Assembly: GCF_028748065.1 (NCBI RefSeq)
Contig: NZ_CP118166.1
Location: forward strand, 2,991,501 to 3,055,500
From: Hyphococcus flavus
GTDB taxonomy: Bacteria > Pseudomonadota > Alphaproteobacteria > Caulobacterales > Parvularculaceae
Direction: 5' to 3'
DNA length: 64,000 nucleotides
This document shows, piece by piece, positions 24,529-34,081 of the stretch (the first letter of the stretch is position 1; every line of letters begins with the position of its first letter). A program made the position numbers and the translations under genes. The notes below the pieces were generated by a model that worked only from the letters and a program-made list of their open reading frames with translations, was not told where the DNA came from and did no database searches.

Positions 24529-26457
24529 CTAACCAGCCATGATCCCGTCAATACGCCGCTGGGCGATAGGGTGATAACCCGGACGCGCGCGTTCATAAAC
24601 GCTTTGCGCCCACTCGCGACGGCCATTGTCCACCAGCGCCTGATAGAGCCGGTAAATGAACTTGCCGCGCCCCACACGGATCAGGAATGCATCAAGCGGT
24701 TCGAACGCAGGTTCATAACTCGCCTTGATAGCTTTCAGATACCAGGCGTTGGCGATTTCCGCATTCTGTGAGGTTGAAAGGTCAAACTGGCCATCAAGCG
24801 CACTCATCTGATCAATCGAAATATCTTCCGGCAGATTGTTGATGAAATGCAGCCATTCATGAGTCGTCCATTCAGACGTTTGCAAGCCGCTCACGTCGCC
24901 GCCGCCAAGCCACGTATCCATCTGTGCCGACACTCGCTCGAACGCATCGGATTGCGGGTCTTCGATCGTGTCCGGGAAACCCGGTTCGAAGACCCATGCA
25001 TCGATTTCTTCTTTCGTTACGGCTTGCGGCTGATCCGCCCACAGATGATCTTCGAAATAAGAAAGAAAATCCGCCGTCGTAATGCTTTGAAAGGCATATT
25101 CGTCAAAATAGGAACGCAAGAACGCGTCGAACGCATCCCGGCCGAAGCGTTCTTCCAGAAATTTCAGGAAGAACATGCCGCCCGCATAAGACACCTGACT
25201 GAACGCATCATCGGGATGCGCGAGGTCGGCGGGCATTTTCAACGCTGTCAAGGCGGGGCGCTCGGCTTCTTGCACATCGCGCATCAGGCTGGCTTTATCG
25301 AGGTGCCGTTCCATCACGGCGCGCTCCTCACCATAAAGCGCTTCCATGGTGCGGTTTTCGACATAGCTCGTGAAGCCTTCATTGAGCCACGCATCACGCC
25401 AGGTGGCGTTGGTAACAAGATTGCCGGACCATGAGTGCGCAAGCTCATGCGCAACGACATTGGTCAGGCTCTTGTCGCCGGCGATCAGCGTTGGCGTCAT
25501 GAAGGAAAGGCGTGGGTTCTCCATCCCGCCAAACGGAAAGCTCGGCGGCAATACGATCAGGTCATAGCGGTCCCACAAGTATGGTCCGTAGAGCCGTTCC
25601 ATCGCCTCTTCCATCTTTGGCGTGTCTTCAAACTCTTCAGCGGAAGCCTGAAGAATGTACTCTTCCGCATAAACGCCGATGTGATCGTTGATCGCCTGGA
25701 ATTCGATGTCGCCGACAGCAAGCGCCAACAGATAAGACGGGATCGGCTGTGACATTCTGAAGGAATAATCGCCATCGCGCTCGCCAGTCGGGTCCTGACG
25801 CGCGCTCATGATCGCGATCAATTCAGGCGGCGTCGTAATCCGCGCGTCATAGGTGATGCGCACGGCGGGCGTGTCTTGCAACGGAACCATGGTGCGCGCC
25901 AGCAATGGCTGAAACTGCGTGAACAGGAATGGATGTTCGCCGCTGGCCGTCTGTTCCGGCGACAGCCACTGAATGCCTTCCGCTTCCGGGCTGGTGGCGT
26001 AGGTAACGCGGACCTTATCCGCGCCGTCAGGCAGCGCAATTTCAAGACGCGAGCCCATGATGTCGTCATCAGCGCCCAAATCGTAACTTGTTGTCACCCA
26101 GTCGCCATCCGCATGCGTCTCAATCATTTCGATGTTAAGATCGTTAGCGTCGAGCACGAGCGCCGATACATCATCCGACAGCCGTTCAAAATCGAGTTCC
26201 GCAGTACCGGTCAGCGTTTTCGTTTCAAAATCGACAGCCAGATCAAGGTCAACATGGGTAACGCGCACATCCTGATAGTTTGCATAAGTGAACGGGTCGC
26301 GGATATCAGCCGCCGTTGGCGCAGGCCAGCTCGCTTCCTGCTCAACGCCAGGCGCGTCCGAAGCGCTTGGTTCCGGTTCGCTGGCCTGATCATTTCTGGA
26401 ACATGCCAGAGCAAGAACGGATAACGAAACAACAGATGCGGCGGCGCTGATACGCAT
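24529..26457 (-). CDS. M1-family metallopeptidase, lipoprotein (LTA4 hydrolase type)
   Basis: A 642-residue zinc aminopeptidase anchored as a lipoprotein (lipobox LALAC, then a Ser/Glu/Pro spacer). The GGMEN exopeptidase motif and the HExxH-18-E zinc site (H337, E338, H341, E360 in VAHELAHSW and WLNEGF) are intact. Domain order follows leukotriene A4 hydrolase / cold-active aminopeptidases: saddle N-domain, catalytic domain, C-terminal helical domain (about 500-640). It probably trims peptides in the periplasm. It converges on the PON-like gene with only 5 bp between. Confidence 0.92.
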   Translation of the reverse strand: MRISAAASVVSLSVLALACSRNDQASEPEPSASDAPGVEQEASWPAPTAADIRDPFTYANYQDVRVTHVDLDLAVDFETKTLTGTAELDFERLSDDVSALVLDANDLNIEMIETHADGDWVTTSYDLGADDDIMGSRLEIALPDGADKVRVTYATSPEAEGIQWLSPEQTASGEHPFLFTQFQPLLARTMVPLQDTPAVRITYDARITTPPELIAIMSARQDPTGERDGDYSFRMSQPIPSYLLALAVGDIEFQAINDHIGVYAEEYILQASAEEFEDTPKMEEAMERLYGPYLWDRYDLIVLPPSFPFGGMENPRLSFMTPTLIAGDKSLTNVVAHELAHSWSGNLVTNATWRDAWLNEGFTSYVENRTMEALYGEERAVMERHLDKASLMRDVQEAERPALTALKMPADLAHPDDAFSQVSYAGGMFFLKFLEERFGRDAFDAFLRSYFDEYAFQSITTADFLSYFEDHLWADQPQAVTKEEIDAWVFEPGFPDTIEDPQSDAFERVSAQMDTWLGGGDVSGLQTSEWTTHEWLHFINNLPEDISIDQMSALDGQFDLSTSQNAEIANAWYLKAIKASYEPAFEPLDAFLIRVGRGKFIYRLYQALVDNGRREWAQSVYERARPGYHPIAQRRIDGIMAG

Positions 26458-26618
26458 GGAAATCCCCTTACGGTTTCAAATTCGCCGCACAGTAAAAGCG
26501 GCGCAACGGCTGAGCAAGGCGCTATCCATCTTCTTTCGTCGCTATTCGCGCCATTACTTCGCGTCTATAGTAAAGAAAAGCGCCGATTCTCGCGCCGAAA
26601 AGACTGAGGGAGCAAATT

Positions 26619-27965
26619 ATGGCCGGACCAGCAGGCGGCGCAGGCCCGCAATGGACCTCTCGTTTCGGTTTTCTGATGGCGGCCATCGGCTGCGCCATCG
26701 GTCTTGGCAATCTCTGGCGGTTTCCGTTTCAGGCCGGGCAGAACGGCGGCTCGGCTTTTGTGCTCATCTATCTCTTGTGCGTCTTTCTGATCGCCCTGCC
26801 GATTCTGATCGCCGAGATCGCTATTGGGCGGCACAAGGGATTATCCGCTGTCGGATCAACGCGCGAGCTGGCGAAAGAGTCGGGCCACTCGGCGTTATGG
26901 GGCGCGGTCGGTCTGATTGGCATTCTCGCAAGCTACATGGTGCTGACCACCTACAGCGTCGTCGCCGGTCAGATCCTGTCGTTTTCGCTGATGTCGTTTT
27001 CCGGCGTGTTCGCAAGTGAGAACACGGGCGAATTACCGCTTTACGCAGACAACACGCACGCAGTTTTATGGCACGGAGTTTTCATCGCCGCGACCATGGC
27101 GATTGTCGCGCGCGGCCTTAAAGACGGGGTCGAGCGCATGGTGACGATCCTGATGCCGGTATTCTTCATCATGCTGGCGGGGCTTGGCGCGTATTCACTA
27201 TCAACCGGTGCGGCGGGGCGCGCAATCGATTACCTCTTCGCGCCGCGTTTTGATCAGGTGACGGCGGAAACGGTGCTCGCCGCCCTTGGGCAGGCGTTTT
27301 ATTCGATCGCAGTCGGATCGGCGGCGATGATCACCTACGGCGCTTATCTCAACAAAAAGGAAAACATTTCGACCAGTAGCATCGTCATCGTCAGCGCCGA
27401 CACCATTGTCGCGCTCCTCGCCGGGCTGATGATTTTTCCGATTGTGTTTGCTTTCGCCCTCGACCCTGCGGCAGGCATGGGGCTGATTTTTGACGCCCTG
27501 CCGCAGATTTTCGCCGGCATGCCGGGCGGTCAGTTTGTCGGCGGGTTCTTTTTCTTCCTCGCTTTTATCGCCGCGCTGACGACATCGATTTCCATGCTGC
27601 TCATCACCGTGGTGTTCGTCGAAGAAGTATTCGGCATCAAGCGCATGCTCTCCGTCGCGATATTCGGCGCCCTCGCCTTCGGCCTTGGCGCGGTCAGCAT
27701 CATAACGCCAGGCATGGCGGAGAATATCGACTATGCGGCGGGCAGCATCTTCCTGCCGCTTAGCGCTTTGGGGAGCGCCCTTCTCGCCGGGTGGATCGCC
27801 CCGCGTGCAGTCATGCGCGGCGAAATCCACCACGCCAGCGAGCCCATGTTCCGCTTCTGGCGGTTTTTCGTGCGCTATCTCGCGCCAATCGCGGTGATTT
27901 TGATTTTATTGCTCGGGATTGATGCGCGGTTCGATTTTGGGTTGAACCGTATGCTGTCGGGCTGA
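26619..27965 (+). CDS. Sodium-dependent amino-acid transporter (NSS/SNF family)
   Basis: A 448-residue inner-membrane symporter of the LeuT/MhsT family with 11 predicted helices. TM1 carries the signature GFLMAAIGCAIGLGNLWRFP (sodium and substrate site), and TM6 the FYSIAVGSAAMITYGAYL unwound region. Substrate is likely a neutral or aromatic amino acid. Start preceded by GAGGGAGCAAATT. A REP-like hairpin follows 25 bp after the stop and may serve as terminator. Confidence 0.93.
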   Translation: MAGPAGGAGPQWTSRFGFLMAAIGCAIGLGNLWRFPFQAGQNGGSAFVLIYLLCVFLIALPILIAEIAIGRHKGLSAVGSTRELAKESGHSALWGAVGLIGILASYMVLTTYSVVAGQILSFSLMSFSGVFASENTGELPLYADNTHAVLWHGVFIAATMAIVARGLKDGVERMVTILMPVFFIMLAGLGAYSLSTGAAGRAIDYLFAPRFDQVTAETVLAALGQAFYSIAVGSAAMITYGAYLNKKENISTSSIVIVSADTIVALLAGLMIFPIVFAFALDPAAGMGLIFDALPQIFAGMPGGQFVGGFFFFLAFIAALTTSISMLLITVVFVEEVFGIKRMLSVAIFGALAFGLGAVSIITPGMAENIDYAAGSIFLPLSALGSALLAGWIAPRAVMRGEIHHASEPMFRFWRFFVRYLAPIAVILILLLGIDARFDFGLNRMLSG

Positions 27966-27982
27966 TGGATGACTGAATCCAA

Positions 27983-28013
27983 CCCCGCTCATCCCGGCGA
28001 AAGCCGGGATCCA
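27983..28013 (+). repeat. REP-like palindrome, left copy
   Basis: Core ATCCCGGC (27991-27998), loop GAAA, GCCGGGAT (28003-28010), within the unit CCCGCTCATCCCGGC... Such palindromes are dispersed in many alphaproteobacterial genomes. A nearly identical inverted copy lies at 28811-28842 on the other side of one orphan gene. At the 3' end of the symporter gene it can also act as a transcription end. Confidence 0.8.
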
Positions 28014-28095
28014 GATATTTGTAGATGCCTAAAACGGCGCATTGCGCTTTCACCTTAATGCACCCTACGCTTTAAGGTAATTAATCAAGCGCCAG

Positions 28096-28683
28096 ATGAA
28101 ATTACTTCGGGACAGTCCTATGCATATAATCATGTCCGTCATAGTAGACAATGCCAAAGAGTATATTGCCGGACGCAAGCCCGAAAACGGTGCAGGCTTG
28201 CTCGCACATCAACTATTACATGAAAAACCATTTCGGGCGCTCGTGCCATTGAACACTTCTCAAGAGCGGTCGGAGTCGCTGCGCCAAGGCGTGCTGACGG
28301 GATGGGATGATACTGTTCCAGCATTATTACGGGTGTTCAATGCAATATCGAACGGCAATGAAGAGTGTTTTGTTTGCGCTCAAATGTTGATTGCGACCGA
28401 AAAAGATTTCCCGGAAGGCGAGGATTTTGAAATAAAATCTCGTCCGTACCGATTTACAAAAGACGGCGTGACGTACGTTTCGGCGCCATTAGCGGACATG
28501 AATTCAGAACTGCTTTGTGGATTCGTGAAGTATGACATTGGATTCGATGTTTTACTAATATTGTTTGACAGGCCGTTTCAGCTTAGCTGGTTTGACTTAG
28601 ACAGACACCAAAGACAAGCGAGCATACTGGCGATCGCCTATGATACGTATGACGGCGAAAGTTTTATATATTCTGTAGCGTGA
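28096..28683 (+). CDS. Hypothetical protein between inverted REP-like repeats
   Basis: A 195-residue protein I do not recognise. An alternative ATG at 28120 would give 187 residues (MHIIMSVIVDNAKEY). Soluble, mixed alpha/beta, two Cys near residue 100 (ECFVCAQ) and an acidic, Tyr-rich C-terminus. Codon use is clearly more AT-rich than in the flanking symporter and purL genes. Bracketed by the two inverted REP-like palindromes and by about 110-130 bp of gene-free DNA on each side, which suggests a late insertion between two convergent genes. Confidence 0.6.
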   Translation: MKLLRDSPMHIIMSVIVDNAKEYIAGRKPENGAGLLAHQLLHEKPFRALVPLNTSQERSESLRQGVLTGWDDTVPALLRVFNAISNGNEECFVCAQMLIATEKDFPEGEDFEIKSRPYRFTKDGVTYVSAPLADMNSELLCGFVKYDIGFDVLLILFDRPFQLSWFDLDRHQRQASILAIAYDTYDGESFIYSVA

Positions 28684-28810
28684 GGCTGTGCCTTCTTTAA
28701 CCTGACTAAAAAAAATTGAAAAAAATTCTAAACCGTTGGGAGAAACATTCCCCTGTCCATGACCGTATCGCCCATAGTGCTTAGGAGATAAGTATCGAAA
28801 TCTCACAATT

Positions 28811-28842
28811 GGATCCCGGCCTTCGCCGGGATGAGCGGGTTG
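28811..28842 (-). repeat. REP-like palindrome, right inverted copy
   Basis: Core ATCCCGGC (28813-28820), loop CTTC, GCCGGGAT (28825-28832), followed by GAGCGGGTTGGG. Read on the minus strand it matches the left copy over about 30 bases, differing mainly in one loop base and one C. It begins 4 bp after the purL-bolA stop and may end that transcript. Confidence 0.8.
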
Positions 28843-28845
28843 GGC

Positions 28846-31602
28846 TCACTCTTTCGCCTCTGTCTCCAGCGCCAGGGCGTGCAATTCGCCGCCCATGCGG
28901 CCCTTTAATGCTCTGTAGACCAACTGATGCTGTTGCACGCGGGACTTGCCGTTGAAAGCAGATGAGGTGATGCGCGCGCGCCAGTGATCATTATCGCCGG
29001 CGAGGTCTTCGAGTTCGATTTCCGCGTCCGGCAGCGCGTCGATGATGAGCTTTTTGATGTCGTCGGCGGCCATGGGCATATTAGCGGCCTCCTTTCTGGT
29101 TTGGGCGTTCATGTAATCCGGCAGGGCGGCTTCAAAAATATCAGACAAATCAAGGAGTGAAATCGCATCCTTACCGTCAAGCGTGATGTCCGGCCCGCCG
29201 AAGCGGCCGATTTTCGAGGCCTGGACGCCGGCCATCGCAGCTTTCAAAAGCAGCGTGTCGGCGGCGGCGGGCGCGGCGGCGACAAGATAACGCCCCTGAT
29301 CCTCCCCGAACCAGAAGGCGGCCTTGCGCGCCTTCACCGGCGTTGTGAGGTTAAGGCCGCGGCCCGCGCTGAGCGCCATTTCGGCTGCAGCGACGATCAA
29401 GCCGCCATCGGCGACATCATGACAGGCAGTTACGAGCCCTTCATCGATCAGCTTACGGATGAGTTCGCCGGTCTTGCGCTCGCCTTCCAAATCAACTGGC
29501 GGCGGCGCGCCATCGGCAATATCGAAGAGATCACGCAAATATAAAGACTGCCCCAGATGTCCGCGCGTAACACCAATGGCGAGCAGTTCCTCACCTGCTT
29601 CGGCGCCGCCAACGCGCACCGCTTTCGTTACATCCTCCAGAACACCGACGCCGCCAATGGCCGGGGTCGGCGGGATCGCCTGGCTGTTGGTTTCATTATA
29701 AAGCGAGACATTGCCTGAAATAACGGGATAGTTCAGCGCCTCGCACGCCTCGGCGATGCCCTCTATCGCGCCAACGAACTGCGCCATGATTTCCGGTCGT
29801 TCCGGATTGCCGAAATTGAGACAGTTGGTGATGGCGAGCGGCGATGCGCCCGTTGCGCAAATATTGCGCCAGGTTTCGGCCACCGCCTGCTTGCCGCCTT
29901 CATGGGGGTCGGCTTTCACATAGCGCGGCGTTACATCGGTTGAGACGGCGAGCCCGCGTTTCGTGCCGTGCACGCGAACGAGTGATGCATCGCCGCCGGG
30001 ATGGATCACCGTGTCGCCCATCACCGTGTGATCGTATTGCGACCAGATCCAGCTCCTAGAGCAAAGGTCTGGCGTTCCCATGAGCCGCGCCAGAGCCGTC
30101 AGCATGGTGTCGCCGCCGGGCGCGTCGGCCAGCGATAACTGTTCCTCGCGCTGTTCGACTTCCGCGGATTCTATCATCCCGCCGGTGGCGAGATTACGCG
30201 CGGCTTCCTCGAACCCGTCAAAGCTGACGCCTTCGGGTTTTGACCGCACATAAATGCGCGCCTCGCCTTCGCTGACGCTCATACCGACGCCGTCGATCAG
30301 CGCCGCATCGGAGAGGCGGTCGGAAACAAGCGTTTCGGCGATCGCGCGCATCTCGGCTTCAGACTTGCCGGATGCTTTTAATATTGCTTCCGCCTCACGA
30401 TAGGTGACGCTTGGGTCAGCGAGGGGCGCTGGTTTTTCAAGCGTTGCATACGGCCGGTCATAATTTGGCGCATCGTCCGCAAGCGGCGGCACCGGCATAT
30501 CGGCGACAGTCTCGCCCTGATGCTTGATAACGAGCCTTCCGGTATCGGTGGTGACGCCGATGACCGCGAAATCGACGCCCCATTTTTCGAAGATCGCGCG
30601 CGCCGCATCCTCGCGCCCGGGTTTGAGCACCATCAGCATGCGCTCCTGAGACTCAGACAACATCATCTCATAGGCGGTCATGTTCTCTTCACGCTGGGGC
30701 ACATAATCGAGATCAAGCTCGAACCCGCCTTCTCCCAACATGGCTCCTTTCGCCGCCATTTCAACGGACGAAGACGTAAGGCCAGCCGCGCCCATATCCT
30801 GAATAGCGACGATGGCGTCAGACGCCATCAGCTCAAGGCAGGCCTCAAGCAGGAGTTTCTCCGTAAACGGATCGCCGACCTGCACCGTGGGACGTTTTTC
30901 TTCAGAGGCGTCATCAAACTCGGCCGAAGCCATGGTGGCGCCGTGTATGCCGTCACGGCCCGTCTTCGAGCCGACATAGACCACCGGGTTCCCGGCGCCG
31001 CGCGCGGCGGAATAAAAAATCTTCGCTTTTTCCGCGACGCCCACGGTCATAGCGTTGACGAGAATATTGCCATTATAGCCCGCGTCGAAATTCGTCTCGC
31101 CGCCCACAGTCGGCACGCCCATGCAGTTGCCGTAACCGCCGATGCCGCCGACCACGCCAGCAACGAGGTGGCGGGTTTTCGGATGCGCCATCTCGCCAAA
31201 GCGCAGCGCATTCATATTGGCAACCGGGCGCGCGCCCATGGTGAACACGTCGCGCATGATGCCGCCAACGCCCGTAGCTGCCCCTTGATAAGGTTCAATG
31301 AATGACGGGTGATTATGGCTTTCCATTTTGAAGACGGCGACTAGCGGCACGCCGTCATTGTCAGTTCCGATGTCGATGACCCCGGCGTTCTCGCCTGGCC
31401 CCTGCACCACCCAAGGGGCGGAAGTCGGCAACTTCTTCAGATGCCGCCGCGAGGATTTGTAGGAGCAATGCTCCGACCACATGACCGAAAAGACACCAAG
31501 TTCCACGAGATTTGGCTCGCGCCCCATATGGGTCTTGATTCGTTCATATTCTTCAGGATTGAGGCCGTGTTCGGCGACGATTTCAGGCGTGATGGCGGTC
31601 AT
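28846..31602 (-). CDS. purL: PurL (FGAM synthase II) fused in frame to BolA
   Basis: A 918-residue protein. Residues 1-841 are formylglycinamidine ribonucleotide synthetase, large subunit of the PurLQS type (step 4 of purine synthesis): [51 protein letters not shown] and [11 protein letters not shown] are intact. Compared with the usual 740-residue PurL there is an additional segment of about 85-100 residues at roughly 397-498. Residues 842-918 are a complete BolA domain ([22 protein letters not shown]), normally a separate gene just downstream of purL. No stop codon separates them. A full Shine-Dalgarno precedes Met842, so free BolA may also be made. PurS and PurQ are not in the window. Confidence 0.88.
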   Translation of the reverse strand: MTAITPEIVAEHGLNPEEYERIKTHMGREPNLVELGVFSVMWSEHCSYKSSRRHLKKLPTSAPWVVQGPGENAGVIDIGTDNDGVPLVAVFKMESHNHPSFIEPYQGAATGVGGIMRDVFTMGARPVANMNALRFGEMAHPKTRHLVAGVVGGIGGYGNCMGVPTVGGETNFDAGYNGNILVNAMTVGVAEKAKIFYSAARGAGNPVVYVGSKTGRDGIHGATMASAEFDDASEEKRPTVQVGDPFTEKLLLEACLELMASDAIVAIQDMGAAGLTSSSVEMAAKGAMLGEGGFELDLDYVPQREENMTAYEMMLSESQERMLMVLKPGREDAARAIFEKWGVDFAVIGVTTDTGRLVIKHQGETVADMPVPPLADDAPNYDRPYATLEKPAPLADPSVTYREAEAILKASGKSEAEMRAIAETLVSDRLSDAALIDGVGMSVSEGEARIYVRSKPEGVSFDGFEEAARNLATGGMIESAEVEQREEQLSLADAPGGDTMLTALARLMGTPDLCSRSWIWSQYDHTVMGDTVIHPGGDASLVRVHGTKRGLAVSTDVTPRYVKADPHEGGKQAVAETWRNICATGASPLAITNCLNFGNPERPEIMAQFVGAIEGIAEACEALNYPVISGNVSLYNETNSQAIPPTPAIGGVGVLEDVTKAVRVGGAEAGEELLAIGVTRGHLGQSLYLRDLFDIADGAPPPVDLEGERKTGELIRKLIDEGLVTACHDVADGGLIVAAAEMALSAGRGLNLTTPVKARKAAFWFGEDQGRYLVAAAPAAADTLLLKAAMAGVQASKIGRFGGPDITLDGKDAISLLDLSDIFEAALPDYMNAQTRKEAANMPMAADDIKKLIIDALPDAEIELEDLAGDNDHWRARITSSAFNGKSRVQQHQLVYRALKGRMGGELHALALETEAKE
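29077..29094 (-). promoter_or_regulatory. bolA: Internal Shine-Dalgarno and start codon for a BolA-only product
   Basis: On the minus strand AAGGAGG (29094-29088) stands 8 nt before ATG (29079-29077), inside the PurL-BolA frame. The ATG opens [12 protein letters not shown], the natural N-terminus of a 77-residue BolA (28846-29079). BolA partners the CGFS glutaredoxin (grxD at 20329). The site suggests that bolA was, and perhaps still is, translated independently. Confidence 0.7.
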
Positions 31603-31731
31603 GGGAATCCGTAAATGGTAAACTCGCCGCTTCCTTAGGACGCTTGGTCTTTCCGCGCAAATAGGACACGCGACTTAGCGGAACCTTTTTAAGCGCCAGG
31701 GGTTTAAGGGGGAGCGCTCAGGGAGCTGCCT

Positions 31732-32250
31732 ATGCGAAAAATGTTCGTCATCGCCATCGCCGCCGCCATCCTCGCCGCCTGCGGCGAAGTCCAGCGGTCC
31801 GAAGAAGCCAGCACGACAGTTTCAGGAGAAGAAGGCTCGACCGACTCTCCCGAACGACATGTCGCCCGCAGCGTCGAAACCGAACCCGGCGACTGGCATT
31901 ATAAAGAATCAGACGGCTATCCCTGGGCCGGCTTTGGCCCGCCCGCCAGTGAGGCGGTGTTCATCATCAGTTGCAGGCGAGGTCAGGTTTTTTTCAGTCA
32001 CGCTATGGAAGTTTCCGGTGACGACCAACGCATGACCATAGAGGCCGATGGCGATACCGAAACGATCGAGCTTCGTCCCATTGGCGGTCCTGTCCCAATG
32101 GCCGAAGGGGCACTGCCCGCGAACAGCATGTTCATTGACACGCTCCTCAATACGGAAAGCGCATTCACGGTTTCGGTCAAAGGTCGGCGTTTCTCACTGC
32201 GGCCTGCGCTTGAATACCGGCGCGTGATCCGCGAATGCCGGGCGGGTTAG
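31732..32250 (+). CDS. Putative lipoprotein, 172 aa
   Basis: Lipoprotein signal with lipobox LAAC (Cys17), then a Ser/Thr/Glu-rich disordered spacer. The mature domain (about 55-170) has DWHYKESDGYPWAGFGPPASE and two Cys (ISCRRGQ near 83, RECRAG at the end) that could form a disulfide. No family recognised. Divergent from purL with 129 bp between starts. Confidence 0.65.
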   Translation: MRKMFVIAIAAAILAACGEVQRSEEASTTVSGEEGSTDSPERHVARSVETEPGDWHYKESDGYPWAGFGPPASEAVFIISCRRGQVFFSHAMEVSGDDQRMTIEADGDTETIELRPIGGPVPMAEGALPANSMFIDTLLNTESAFTVSVKGRRFSLRPALEYRRVIRECRAG

Positions 32251-32257
32251 CGCGCAC

Positions 32258-32842
32258 TTACTGTGCTCTACTGATCAGGTCACTACATTCTGATGGGGAC
32301 GCCCCTTCGCTACAAACGATTTCTCGCTGCATCATGAGAGGGGGATTAAAAATCGTATTCAACGCTATGATTACAATTACTAAAGCTGCACCGCAAAAAG
32401 AGCCAAAATAGAACTCGCGACGCCGTTGAAAATGTGCGGTGAGAACTGATTTGGCGTTTTTTGAATCATTCGATGACAGCTGCGCATCCGGCGGAGCCAT
32501 GGCAGCCTTCTCGAGTTCGTAGCCATATCGCGGCGTCGTCTTTATTATCTGATAAGGTCGGCTAATATCTCCCAACGCCCGGCGAAGCTTGGAAATCGCC
32601 TGAGTTAACGCTTCGTCCGAACCATCAGCGCCCCAAATCTCATCAAGCAGGGTGTCTCGTGACACAGGTCCTTCCGTTGCAGCGAGGCGCTCAAGCAACT
32701 CCGCAATTTTTGGTTCCAGCGCCAACTCCTTTCCCCCAGTATGCACGATGCGCGATGCAGGATCGTAAAGCGCATTGCCAAAGCGAATGGGGGCGCCGTC
32801 AGTTAAGTTCTCAGTGCTATCCAGCGGTTGTATTAGCGACAT
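32258..32842 (-). CDS. ToxR/CadC-like winged-helix regulator with one membrane segment
   Basis: A 194-residue one-component regulator. N-terminal OmpR-type winged helix (about 17-110) with EALTQAISKLRRALGD and the wing IIKTTPRYGYELE, a polar linker, one transmembrane helix (about 145-165, SFCGAALVIVIIALNTIF) and a short periplasmic tail of about 29 residues with two Cys. The ATG at 32842 fits the domain; a TTG at 32893 would add 17 residues. It is divergent from a serine hydrolase gene (89 bp shared control region), the likely target. Confidence 0.85.
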   Translation of the reverse strand: MSLIQPLDSTENLTDGAPIRFGNALYDPASRIVHTGGKELALEPKIAELLERLAATEGPVSRDTLLDEIWGADGSDEALTQAISKLRRALGDISRPYQIIKTTPRYGYELEKAAMAPPDAQLSSNDSKNAKSVLTAHFQRRREFYFGSFCGAALVIVIIALNTIFNPPLMMQREIVCSEGASPSECSDLISRAQ

Positions 32843-32931
32843 GAAACGTCTCGAAATGTTTCCTTCAGGCTTTCTACTACGAAAAGCAGGCAATTTAGGG
32901 TGAGTATAACCAGAAACAGGAATTTACCCGA

Positions 32932-34074
32932 ATGCCAGGCATCTTCAACAACGCCCTACAACAGTTCACCGCGAAGAATTCTCGCAAAGCCGCAATAACT
33001 GCAATCCTGCTAGCTTCATTAGCTCCCGTCGCAGCCCAACAACTCCATCCGCCCTCGCCCAATCAGGTCTCAGACCGATTTGAGAGAGCTCAATCCCGTC
33101 TTGAGGACATGGGGTTCACGGGAATCGTCGCTGTGTCGGTGAATGGCCGCCCGCCTCTCTATGCCGGATTTGGTGACAACGCCGCTGCAGACGGCCGCCC
33201 TGACAAAGACACGCTTGTGGATATCGGTTCAATCACAAAAACCATAACCGGCGCTGCAGCGATGAAGCTTGTTGATCAAGGCAAACTCTCAATGGCGGAT
33301 CGGCTAAGTGATTTCTTTCCGAATACCCCGGAAGACAAAGCGCGGATAACAATACACCAGCTTCTAACCCATTCTGCCGGTTTTACTGATGCTGTGGGAG
33401 ATGATCTGGAATACCTCTCAAAGGGAGACTTCATGATTCGCGCAATGGATTCCAGCCTGCTTTTTGAACCCGGCTCGGGTTACGCCTACTCCAATGTCGG
33501 CTTTTCGCTAGCTGCTGCGATTATCGAAAAGGTGGCGGGAAAATCCTATGCTGATTTTCTGAAAGACGATGTCCTGCGGCAAGCTGGTATTACAAAAATT
33601 GGTTACGATAAGACGTTTGACGCCAGGCGCTCGCTTCTCACTCAAGACGGTAGAGCGATTGACGATGCTAGTTGGGGCGGGTCGGCGCATTGGGCTTTGT
33701 TCGGCAATGGCGGACTTGTCGCTACAGCAAAAGACATGATCCGTTTCCGCGAAGCTTTTGTTAGCGGGAAAGTCGTTTCAAATGCCGGTATTGAATTGGC
33801 GCAAGCCCCGCTGGTCCGGGAGGGCGAAGGCGTCCCCAGCCATTATGGATACGGGCTTGTGATACAGGACGAGCCACTGCTGGGTCGCACTTACTGGCAC
33901 AATGGCGGTAACCCGCATTTCACGTCGAATTTGACCGATTATTCTGACTACGGCCTGGTTATATTCACCGCGTCCAACAACCCGGACATCAACGCAGACA
34001 TTGCTGCGATGGTTATTACGGAAATGTTGTTTGATGTAAAAATATTTCAGATGGATGCAACCGATAGTAACTAA
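32932..34074 (+). CDS. Exported serine hydrolase, beta-lactamase class C fold
   Basis: A 380-residue protein with a signal peptide (cleavage near PVAAQQ). Penicillin-binding-type motifs: SITK (S-x-x-K, catalytic Ser), YSN in YAYSNVGFSLAAA and HNGG (K/H-x-G) in YWHNGGNPHFTS. These proteins are esterases, D-amino peptidases or beta-lactamases; true beta-lactamase activity should not be assumed. Divergent from the ToxR-like regulator. Confidence 0.85.
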   Translation: MPGIFNNALQQFTAKNSRKAAITAILLASLAPVAAQQLHPPSPNQVSDRFERAQSRLEDMGFTGIVAVSVNGRPPLYAGFGDNAAADGRPDKDTLVDIGSITKTITGAAAMKLVDQGKLSMADRLSDFFPNTPEDKARITIHQLLTHSAGFTDAVGDDLEYLSKGDFMIRAMDSSLLFEPGSGYAYSNVGFSLAAAIIEKVAGKSYADFLKDDVLRQAGITKIGYDKTFDARRSLLTQDGRAIDDASWGGSAHWALFGNGGLVATAKDMIRFREAFVSGKVVSNAGIELAQAPLVREGEGVPSHYGYGLVIQDEPLLGRTYWHNGGNPHFTSNLTDYSDYGLVIFTASNNPDINADIAAMVITEMLFDVKIFQMDATDSN

Positions 34075-34081
34075 AAGACGG

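Noticed and set aside
24847-25434. 195-codon plus-strand frame inside the M1 peptidase gene
   Set aside because: Antisense shadow; the peptidase frame has complete catalytic motifs.
27201-27833. 210-codon minus-strand frame inside the symporter gene
   Set aside because: Shadow of a high-GC membrane-protein gene; His/Asp/Arg-rich with no domain.
32932-34074. True class C beta-lactamase conferring resistance
   Set aside because: The SxxK/YxN fold is shared with many esterases and peptidases; the chain lacks a canonical KTG box and there is no AmpR-type regulator.
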